Assembly (NCBI GenBank): GCA_049999805.1
Contig: JBNGIO010005822.1
Span: forward strand, 1 to 59,765
Reading direction: 5' to 3'
Origin: Folioceros fuciformis
Lineage: Eukaryota > Anthocerotophyta > Anthocerotopsida > Anthocerotales
Length of the DNA: 59,765 nucleotides
The notes under the pieces are model-generated. The model was given only the letters and a program-made list of their open reading frames with translations. It made no database searches and was not told the origin of the DNA. Below, piece after piece: positions 13,932-22,158 of the stretch. A program made the translations under genes and the position numbers. The number at the start of each line of letters is the position of its first letter. Positions within the stretch are counted from its first letter, which is position 1.

Positions 13932-16712
13932 GTGAAACGTCGAGAGGATGTCTACAGTCAGCTCCTCCCAGCAATCTGCAGACATCTCCTCAAACTCGTC
14001 CACCAGCTCGACTCCCAGCTTCCGTTTAGGCTTATGGATGCCCTTCTTCATCTGGGCCTTGTGCATAAGGCACCATGCAGGAACCCCTTTATTAGTGGGG
14101 GCCAAGGTGAACCTAGCCGGGGGAGGCTGGGGATCTGTGTCATGCAAATGGAGACCCAGACATTCTCGTTCGAGCCAGTTTGGGTAAATGAGCAGCGTAT
14201 TGCTCGGAATATGCAGATGGGTCGGTGTGCTATGACAGGCTACTGGAGCTCGCTGGATGATTTTGGCCCTCTCAGGCCTGCAGGTTTCGAAAGGGTTGTA
14301 ACGGCTGAAAACGTGAAAAGGCTGTGTCATGACGGCCGTCTCATTGAGGCCGTGGAGTTGTTGGGCATTCTAGTGCGAGCAGACTGCTGTGTTTCCCAGG
14401 CTCTGATTTGTACAGTACTGAAAAAATGTATATTGAAGAAGGACCTTGCTTTGAGTCGCCGCGTCCATGCTTTTACTGTGAGAATTGGGCACGAATCAGA
14501 TCCGTTCGTGTGCAACCACATTCTGCGAATGTATGCTTCTATCGGCAGGTTGGAAGATGCGATGGACGTGTTCACCATGGTTGCGAAACGAGATGCCTTC
14601 ATGTGGTCTTCTATAATATCTGCCCATGTTAACCATGGGCAAGATAGGCGGGCCGTACGACTGTATCATGAGATGCGCCGGTCAAATGTGGAGCCAGACT
14701 GCCACGTATTTGTGGCGGCTCTCCAGGCTTGTGCAAGGGGAACAGACTTGAAAAGTGGGCAACAGGTCCATGCTGATGTGTTGGCAAGTGGCGTTGATCC
14801 TGATCTGTTTGTGAGCAGCAGCTTGGTGGACATGTATGCAAAGTGTGGCAGTTTGGAAGAAGCTCAACTAGTATTTGATGGGATTCGTGACAAGGATGTG
14901 GTGACTTGGAATGCCATGATAGCAGGGTATTCCCAGCAAGGGATGGGGCAGGAAGCCTTCCGGCTGTACAGTGCTATGCAGGAAGATGATGTGGCTGCAG
15001 ATTCTGTGACTTTTGTGTGCCTCCTGCAGGCGTGCGCAAGTGTGGGCAACCATGCTCTGGAGATGGGAAAGCAGCTTCATGCACAGATCAATGAACGAGG
15101 ACTTCAGGCACATGTGTTCATAGCTAACAGTTTGGTACACATGTATGCAAAGTGTGGCAGCTTAGAGAATGCTCAGGATCTGTTCGATCGTCTTGGACAA
15201 AAAGATGCTGTCACGTGGACGGCCCTGATCTCGGGATACTCCAAGAACGGCATGGGCCAAGAAGCTCTTCGTTTGTACCGTGCCATGGAAGAGGACGGAG
15301 TGACTGCACCAGATTCTGCGACTTTCGTGTGCCTTTTGCAGGCTTGTGCAAGTGTGGGCACCTCTGCCCTGGAGAAGGGGAAACAGTTTCATTCGCAAAT
15401 ACGAGAACGGGGTTATGAATCTGATGTGCTTGTGGCCGGCAGTTTGGTGAACATGTACGCAAAATGTGGCAGCATGGAGGAGGCTTGGAGGCTGTTTGAG
15501 GGACTTGATCACAAAAATGTGGTTACGTGGACTGCTCTGATTTCAGGATGTTCCCAGCAGGGGAGGGGGCAGTTAGCCCTTCACCTGCATGGTGCCATGC
15601 AAGAAGTAGGCATTACTGTGCCCAATGCGGTGACTTACACATGCCTACTGCAGGCATGTGCAAGTGTGGGCAGCCACGCTTTAGAGAAGGGCAAGCTGCT
15701 TCATGCACAGATTAGAGAACAAGGCCTTGAAGCAGATGGGTTAGTAGCCAACAGTTTAGTCAACATGTATGCGAAGTGTGGCAGCCTGGAGGATGCCCGA
15801 AAAGTGTTTGACGGACTGGACCAAAAGAATGTGGTGACATGGACTGTCCTAATTGCAGGGTACTCGCAGCAGGGCATGGAGCAGGAAGCCCTCCGTCTCT
15901 ACGGTGCCATGCAAGACGAAGGGACCGCTGTGTCCAATGCGGTGACTTTTATGTGCCTCCTGCAGGCGTGTGCCAATGTGGCAGCTCTGCATCGGGGCAG
16001 GCAGCTTCATGCACAGATTGAAGAACGAGGGCTTCCAGTGGACGCGTGTTTAGCCGGCAGTTTGATAAACATGTACGGAAAATCTGGGAGCGTGGTCGAA
16101 GCGCAGCAGGTGTTTGATGCCACGCCAGAAAGAGATGTTGTTGCTTGGAGCGCACTGATCGCAGGCTATACCTGTCAAGGAGACAGTGAAGCGGTCTTCG
16201 ACTTGGTCCAAAGAATGGGAGAGGACGGCATACAGCCAGTGGGAATCACATTCCTCAGTGTACTTACAGTATGCAGTCATATGGGTCTAGTGACGCAGGG
16301 GAAACACTACTTCGAGGCTATGACTAGACACTACAGCATCACTCCCACGCTGGAGCACTACACATGCATGGTGGATCTCCTGGGCCGTGCCCGCCAATTG
16401 GATGAGGCACTAGCTTTGGTAAGGATAATGCATATACCCCCTAATGCTGCAATCTGGCACACTCTGCTGAGTGCCTGTAGTAAGTGGAGCAACGTGGAGG
16501 TGGGACGTCATGCTTTCGATGAAGCAGTGAAGGTGGACCACAAGGATGCCGTAGCCCATGTGTTGATGTCCAACATTTACGCAGGAGCCCGGATGTTGGA
16601 TCAGGCACATGAGATGCAGGCAAGGCGAATGAAAATCAGGGCCTGGAAGCAGCCGGGTCAGAGCTGGTGGACAGACGGGGAGGGACGAGTGCATAGCTTT
16701 CTGGTTGAGTGA
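13932..16712 (+). CDS. PLS-class pentatricopeptide repeat protein with E motifs, no DYW domain (intronless)
   Basis: PPR proteins bind organellar RNA one base per repeat. PLS-class members with E domains usually specify C-to-U editing sites in plastids or mitochondria. The 926-codon frame is uninterrupted. From about residue 130 onward there are successive P-L-S triplets, each with the plant signature MYAKCGS(L/M)E, followed by VVTW(T/N)ALI and LLQACASVG. The C-terminus is E-type (NAAIWHTLLSACSKWSNVEV, then PGQSWWTDGEGRVHSFLVE) and stops exactly where DYW proteins continue, so an editing enzyme would have to be recruited in trans. Four or five of the triplets are close copies of each other. 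The first 130 residues show no PPR and are poorly protein-like, so translation may begin at a later Met (for example that of MTGYWSSLDDF). Lack of introns is normal for this family. Confidence 0.88.
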   Translation: MKRREDVYSQLLPAICRHLLKLVHQLDSQLPFRLMDALLHLGLVHKAPCRNPFISGGQGEPSRGRLGICVMQMETQTFSFEPVWVNEQRIARNMQMGRCAMTGYWSSLDDFGPLRPAGFERVVTAENVKRLCHDGRLIEAVELLGILVRADCCVSQALICTVLKKCILKKDLALSRRVHAFTVRIGHESDPFVCNHILRMYASIGRLEDAMDVFTMVAKRDAFMWSSIISAHVNHGQDRRAVRLYHEMRRSNVEPDCHVFVAALQACARGTDLKSGQQVHADVLASGVDPDLFVSSSLVDMYAKCGSLEEAQLVFDGIRDKDVVTWNAMIAGYSQQGMGQEAFRLYSAMQEDDVAADSVTFVCLLQACASVGNHALEMGKQLHAQINERGLQAHVFIANSLVHMYAKCGSLENAQDLFDRLGQKDAVTWTALISGYSKNGMGQEALRLYRAMEEDGVTAPDSATFVCLLQACASVGTSALEKGKQFHSQIRERGYESDVLVAGSLVNMYAKCGSMEEAWRLFEGLDHKNVVTWTALISGCSQQGRGQLALHLHGAMQEVGITVPNAVTYTCLLQACASVGSHALEKGKLLHAQIREQGLEADGLVANSLVNMYAKCGSLEDARKVFDGLDQKNVVTWTVLIAGYSQQGMEQEALRLYGAMQDEGTAVSNAVTFMCLLQACANVAALHRGRQLHAQIEERGLPVDACLAGSLINMYGKSGSVVEAQQVFDATPERDVVAWSALIAGYTCQGDSEAVFDLVQRMGEDGIQPVGITFLSVLTVCSHMGLVTQGKHYFEAMTRHYSITPTLEHYTCMVDLLGRARQLDEALALVRIMHIPPNAAIWHTLLSACSKWSNVEVGRHAFDEAVKVDHKDAVAHVLMSNIYAGARMLDQAHEMQARRMKIRAWKQPGQSWWTDGEGRVHSFLVE

Positions 16713-17260
16713 GCATCCAATTCAAATTCGTGGCTGAGACTCAAATTCATCGCGCCAATACACTCCGACAACTGCTGTCCGTGGACTTCGTCCACCGGTA
16801 CTCGACTGATCAAACCCCGTCACTCGATGATCCCGAAGCTCCTGTCTCTGCGGAAGACCTAGCTGAGAAGGTTTGTTCCAGGATCAACGACAGTGCGAAG
16901 TGGTGCTCCGAGACTGAGCTGTCCAGCACGGGCTCTGCGGACAGCAAGGTGTACGGTGTATGCGGAAGGCCAGAAGCTGAGTGGTTTTGATGCTAGCACG
17001 GATTCCAGGGAATGCGACAGTTCTGTGGAAATTTGCAAGTTGATGCAACCTGGTGCAACCTCAACAGATCTTACAACAGGAGGGTAAACCTGTTGTTGTT
17101 GCCCTATGTAGTTCAGTTTCTGCACGGCACTGGACGTCATCTGCAAACGGTACCCGAATCTGATCTTTCCAAGGCTTTGCAGGCTGACGACGAACGACGC
17201 TCGTGTCGGAAAGCGAACGTCTTCTGGTGATGACTGCCTGCAACTGCCCATCACCTTATC
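16713..17260. other. 3' flank of the PPR gene
   Basis: The reading frames here (for example 16709-16990) show no recognisable domain and do not restore a DYW domain downstream of the PPR stop. Base composition is still gene-like up to about 17260, where the AT-rich island starts. Probably 3' UTR. Confidence 0.4.
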
Positions 17261-18357
17261 ATGCGGGTAATTGCTTAAATTCTGACAAGTTATTTGAAAA
17301 TTATTGGCTCATTGATTGTTGAAATACTTACCCTCTTCAGCAAAGGCATTGTGTGCAAGTTTTGTCTTTGTCTACTAGAGTAAACACACAATCACCAGAA
17401 AGGTAATCAGAAGTACTAAACATACAATTATCAGCAAGTTAATGGTAAAAATTGCATATGCTGAAAAAAATGTCTGCCTATGTCATCATTTATTGGGCCA
17501 TTTATTTTTTTCAAGCTATATTTGAGGTATGGACTTATTTTCAATAAGACCTAACAAGCAAAAACCCCTTTCCGGAATTCAATTTGAATGTTCCTTCCAA
17601 ACAATTCTAAGGTTTAGTGGTTAAGGTGGAGGCAACAAAATTCCCTGCCATCCAAGGCTCTAGAACACTGTTCATCATCCCGGCTTAGTAATCTTGAAGT
17701 GTATTCTAAGTAATTTATATGATGTAAAAGCATCTTAAATTATTTTTATAATTTAAATACAATTCAAAGCAATTAAAGTTATTCTGTATGTTTGGTTTGC
17801 CTGTGAAATTTGGTTGGTTTTTATAAGTGTAGTAGAAGAGTGATAGCTTGTAACTATCAATGGACTCCACCACATCCTCTTCTCTTGTTCCATTACCTTC
17901 ATGTGGTGCTTGTGAACCATAATTAACGTATGGTGCATATTTGTAATAGACATTGCTTACATTATCATCTCTAAGCTTCCTTCATCACCTTCTTGTGTTA
18001 CTTGTGAACCATAACCATTTTTTGTAGATGATTGTCATTAAGGTTGTCCACCTCTTTATCAAGCTTTTTCACATCATGTGAAGATGAACCCATATGTGGA
18101 GAAGTAGACATTGAGTTCCCATAGGAAAACCAATCCTTGTCCATATATATGTCTTGATAGAATTCATTCCTTTTCGCACAACTTTAGCTTCAAAAGTTAA
18201 TGAAGTGACCAACAAAATGACGAAGAGAGACCTTGAAATGTGTTTTCGATTTCGACCCCCTAGTCCTAAAACTTAAATCAGATGGTGATAGGGATTTGAT
18301 TTGTGAACACGTTATCATCAACCTATAGATGGGTAGTAGAGGGTTGTGAATTGCCAA

Positions 18358-18520
18358 AGTCCCATAGGGCCATAGCATTGTGCAAGTGCCATAGTCCCAT
18401 AGGGCGATAAGGTTGTGCAAGTGCCAGAGTCCCATAGAGCCATAGGGTTGTGCAAGTACCAAGGGTCCCATAGGTCCATAGGGTTGTGCAAGTGCTAGAG
18501 TTCTATAGGGCCATAGGCAA
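18358..18520. repeat. 35-bp tandem repeat, about 4.6 copies
   Basis: Units begin with AGTCCCATAG at 18358, 18393, 18428, 18464 (GGTCCCATAG) and 18499 (AGTTCTATAG), a spacing of 35-36 bases. Each contains GGTTGTGCAAGTGCC-like sequence. The unit length is not a multiple of three, so it does not build a regular peptide. Confidence 0.85.
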
Positions 18521-18689
18521 GGATTTTTCAAGGTTCATTAAGTAGTGTGTAAAGTGTACACATTATGGTCGTAAAAATGGAGTTTTTTGCTCTTTCTTTC
18601 CCACAACGTGTATTCATTTCTTTATTCCATTACAAAGAACAATGGCCAATACTACCTTTAGAACATAAATTATGGGAGAAGTAAGTGGT

Positions 18690-18800
18690 TTTGAGAATGA
18701 TGTTCGAAGGGGCTAATACTTTTGGCATTTGGCCTTGCTAGGGTTGTTCTCCTCTTATCTTTGGAGTAGATGGAACTTTTCATTTCTTTTTTAGTATTAC
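18690..18800 (+). repeat. Dispersed repeat, copy A (also found near 52.7-53.0 kb)
   Basis: The segment GAATGATGTTCGAAGGGGCT followed by AATACTTTT, and further on GTAGATGGAACTTTTCATTT followed by a T-run, matches AAATGATGTTTGAAGGGGCT and ATAGATGGAACTTTTCATCT plus a T-run in the second AT-rich island. The order and strand are the same. In this copy the middle part is short; in the other it carries a 33-bp array. Confidence 0.7.
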
Positions 18801-19356
18801 TATTAGTATTAGAAAATAACTCTTCGCTTAAACATCCTTCATGTTACCAACATATATTAATATTAATATAAAATTTATATAATTATGAAAGTTATTTGTT
18901 AACATTATTATATTTGATTAAAGATGTAATCACAGTTTTATAAGATGTAATGGGAGGCTTTGAATGAAGACTTTATTACATAAAAAGTGAATAATCTACT
19001 TATCCTTGAATAAAGAGAAGACCCCTTGAAAGGGCACTAGATCTTGTAGGACTCAACCTCGTTCTTCTTCAAGATCTATTGGGAAAAGTAGGCCCATGAA
19101 TTCTCTTGGATGAAAGAAAGTAATTAGGAACTTCCATTTGCCCTACTTGGTGCATCGTGACCCACCTCCAAGGCAAATAAGTTCACAACTTTTGAAAACA
19201 GCCATCAAAATGTTTTTAGGCATGTCGTGCTATCCCGCTAAACATGACACTCATGTATAGTTCATTAGATAATAATACTCAAACCACGCCACATTAAACA
19301 CTACATGATGTGCTACAACTCTATAAGAGTGAAGCATTTGCTTCCTTCATACACCA

Positions 19357-19525
19357 CAAAATCTCCTCTACGTACATCCACACTTCTTAGAATCATTAGC
19401 TTCTCAAATCCTCAATCGAGTCACATGGTCTTGCACAAAATCTCCTCGACCTGCATCCACACTTCTTAGAACCCTAAGAACCGTTAGCTTCTTCAAATTC
19501 TCAATCGAGTCACATGATCTTGCAT
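19357..19525. repeat. Direct duplication of about 79 bp
   Basis: Two adjacent copies start with CAAAATCTCCTC at 19357 and about 19436. They share CATCCACACTTCTTAGAA, TTAGCTTCT and CTCAATCGAGTCACATG. The second copy has a small insertion (CCCTAAGAACC). Confidence 0.8.
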
Positions 19526-19596
19526 ACTGTTGTGTACATGCACATCTCAACTGGATTTCTAACAAGAGAATGCACTTCCAAGATAATGCAATAAAG

Positions 19597-19713
19597 AGAA
19601 TGCTCTTTCAAAAGAAAGTCTATTTCAAAGAAAACAAGAGAATACAAAGCTTACAATTACAGCGGATGCACTCAAGAGAATGCTCCCTCAAGAGAAAGCC
19701 CACTTCAAAGAAA
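19597..19713. repeat. Duplicated 39-bp segment about 78 bp apart
   Basis: AGAGAATGCTCTTTCAAAAG plus the following 19 bases (19597-19636) recurs as AGAGAATGCTCCCTCAAGAG plus its continuation (about 19675-19713), both ending in TTCAAAGAAA. It is part of the AT-rich island. Confidence 0.65.
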
Positions 19714-20738
19714 TCTAAAGGATATTCAATAGATTGGCATGGAGCAAGTTGTAACCTAAAGATTTTGTTTTATGTGCATTGTTCAGTAAGTAGAACAAGT
19801 ACCACATTGGTATTGTATAAGATTTGTCAATACAATCTAATAGGAATGATTGTGCTCTCCAAATTTCAATCTACCATACCACATGAAACAAGGACCAAGC
19901 GATTGCACATTGGCTTTTTTTGTAACCTTTAAAAATATTGTCTTTCCAAATGAAAAGGGTAGGAGGACCACCATGAAATATGAGGAAAAGAAAGTTGAGA
20001 TGGAAGCCATGACATACCAGGAGAAGATGCATATTGACACAAACACGACAACTTCAAGGACCAGTCCGGGTGACCTAGCCACCTTTGATGGTTTATTTCA
20101 CTCACTCTTTCACATAAATACATGGTTTCCCATCTTGTCTTTCAAAAGAAACTAAAAATTTGAACACCCTCATCCGGAGATATGCCATTTAGTTGTGCAT
20201 GAAGAGAGATCTCATGATATGTACATGGTTCTCATCATGTTCCCAATAGGCCATGTTGAAGCGTTATGAGTAGTAGAAACGCACTCCGTCCAAAGTGAAT
20301 TGTAAACTAAGACAGTCATTTCATTTCAAGGTGAAAGTGATATGAAGCCAGACTGATGTTGCCAAATGAGGCAGGGACAGGGAAGCACGTGACAAGCTTT
20401 TGGCGCTTTGTGTTGGATAGAAACCTATTGGCTCACCCCCCTGGGAAACGTATGTACAGTATTTGCAGGGCTGTTGGCGACTCTACACTGTCTTTGCCTG
20501 TTATCACGACTGGGAAATGGGCGTACAGTACATTGGCAGAAGGCGGAGGGAGGGGGGTGAATTGTATGTGACAGATTTCATGGGGAGGGTGGAGGGGCGA
20601 CTGGTGAAGTAGCTGGACTGTCCCTGAGCCAGAACGCTTGAGGTACGGTACGGGTGCGCCATGTCCAGCTGGCGTGTTGCTGCACAACATGGGCTCGCCG
20701 ATGTAGCCGCAGCTTGAGGAAAAGGGGAGCAAGGAGCG

Positions 20739-22120
20739 GTGATGCCGTCGCAACATCGCAGGCATGGCACGCCGAAGCCGTGGCCCGGAGGGCAAACGGC
20801 TGCCAAGTCCGCGCACCTGCAGCAACAGCAGCAGCAGCAGCAGCGACAGCGTGCTGTGATTGGACTGGAAGCAGTCCGTGGCAGTAGCACCGGGGTGGCC
20901 AAATATTTTTTCAACCACGTGAAGGGGGCTGATCACCTGGGGGTGGATTCTCGCCCCTCCGAGGTCGCTCCTCAGGCTGTGCTTCTCGTTCGCAAGCAGC
21001 GGGTTGGTTCCAATTTTGCGTCTTCTCAGTGATGGCCTTGCCTGCTCAAAGGGGAGCTAGGAACCAGCTGCCTGTGCTCTGCTCTCCAATGCTCTGTGGG
21101 TGCAGCTTGGATCTCAAACGTTGATGGAAACTTTGGTGCAAGGCACGCGCACCAATCTCAAGGAGCTGCGGGTTAGATTTGTTCATCCTCTATTGCGGGC
21201 GCAAGGGGAGGCCGGCCAGGCTGGTTCCATTGCCTTTACCTCTGGCACAGACCTTCGAAGCCGGCACCGCCTGAGTGTCGAGAGTACGATTGGGTGCTCA
21301 CTCATAACTCACTTTCAGTGTGCTCGTTTTCCGCCCGACATTTTCACTGCTTCTGTGCTTTGGAAGACTCTCCGTTCTGTCCGGTCCTGACGTGGTCCTC
21401 ATCCTAATACGGTTCAGGGGAGAGGCGGACAAGCAGAGCCTTTCGACCAGCGTTTCTTCAGACTTGGCCTCCAGAATTGCATGGGGCATTGCTCTTTCTT
21501 ACAAGTTAGTTGTCTACATGTTCTGCCTCGTCTATTCTACGTTCTTGCGGTCGTCTGCTCTACGTTCTTGCGGTCGTCTGCTNNNNNNNNNNCGGTCGTC
21601 TGCTCTACGTTCTTGCGGTCGTCTGCTCTACGTTCTTGCAGGCTATGACTCAAGGGTTTGTGCTCTGACCAGATTGGATCCCAAGATAACTCTCTTCTCT
21701 CGATTCTGCGATGACGATCCTGCTAGGAAACGGCTGGTTCTCCAGGTGAGTTAATTCCTTGTATAAGGAGCAACGCTATCCAGTCCTGGGTTTCGGCAGG
21801 GCTTGACGTGCAACCGTGTCTCTCCTGCCAGGCTGTGGCAAGGGTGAGCTCTTGGGACACTATATCTGCAATGTGGGCAGCAGCCAAAGGCAGGCCGTCA
21901 CAGGCTGCCTTCAGCTGGACCCGGCGTCTTCCTTACCAAGGTGACCTGCAATCATGTCATTTCATATCCTACGCATTTACATCACCATTCTCATCCTTCG
22001 CCTGCAGGCGGCTCTGGCGAGGAGGCTGTTCAGTTCAAGTTTCTCTGTGCAAGTAGTGGAGCCTACGTGGTGAGCCTGAAGGTGAAAGGAAAGATCGGGG
22101 GAACCTCGAGTATCACTTGA
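20739..22120 (+). CDS. Unrecognised multi-exon gene, possibly beta-strand rich
   Basis: I do not recognise this product. A plausible exon chain is 20739-21029 (contains a CAG-coded Gln run), about 21106-21315 (LKELRVRFVHPLL; GSIAFTSGTDLRSRHRLSVE), about 21320-21505 (ending ASRIAWGIALSYK), about 21650-21748 (LDPKITLFSRFCDDDPARKR), about 21832-21941 (VSSWDTISAMWAAAK, then FSWTRRLPYQ) and 22010-22120 (EEAVQFKFLCASSGAYVVSL, stop at 22118). Several segments alternate polar and hydrophobic residues like strands of a beta barrel, which is only an impression. The intron before the 21650 exon is made of a 23-bp tandem repeat and contains a 10-base assembly gap. The stop lies 38 bases from the stop of starch synthase III on the other strand. 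Start and exon borders are uncertain. Confidence 0.45.
20820..20855. repeat. CAG trinucleotide run
   Basis: An imperfect (CAG)n run with CAA and CGA interruptions encodes Gln in the first proposed exon of the unrecognised gene. It also opens long but meaningless frames on the opposite strand. Confidence 0.8.
21536..21650. repeat. 23-bp tandem repeat with an internal 10-N gap
   Basis: The unit CTACGTTCTTGCGGTCGTCT plus GCT repeats about five times. It is interrupted by ten N at 21583-21592, so true copy number is unknown. The last unit ends TTCTTGCAG instead of TTCTTGCGG, which makes a splice acceptor immediately before the next exon. Confidence 0.85.
21583..21592. other. Assembly gap of 10 N inside a tandem repeat
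   Basis: Ten undetermined bases break the 23-bp tandem array. The flanking units are identical, so the gap size is probably nominal and copies may be missing. Confidence 0.95.
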
Positions 22121-22158
22121 GGTGCAATTTTGCAATACGGTAAAGTCATCAACCCTAC

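Larger units (their letters stand above)
17261..20355. mobile_element. AT-rich repeat island (degenerate transposon-derived sequence)
   Basis: Base composition changes abruptly to clearly AT-rich from about 17260 to 20350. There is no open frame longer than about 120 codons and no recognisable transposase, integrase or reverse transcriptase motif. The island contains several tandem repeats (18358-18520, 19357-19525, 19597-19713). It also contains a segment at 18690-18800 that recurs in the second island near 52.7-53.0 kb. I see no clear terminal repeats or target-site duplications, so the element class is unknown. The mobile-element label is inferred from composition, lack of genes and dispersed repetition. 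Confidence 0.45.

Noticed and set aside
13770-14330. 186-codon minus-strand frame overlapping the 5' part of the PPR frame
   Set aside because: No recognisable domain; the overlapping PPR frame is real at least from about 14300. I looked for retroelement motifs and found none I could defend.
18190-18531. 113-codon minus-strand frame over the 35-bp repeat
   Set aside because: It comes from the repeat itself; the unit is not a multiple of three and the peptide has no regular repeat over its length.
20433-20936. Two long minus-strand frames (167 and 136 codons) over the CAG/CTG repeat
   Set aside because: They are produced by the trinucleotide repeat and read long Leu or Cys runs; no domain, and they lie opposite the better exon candidate.
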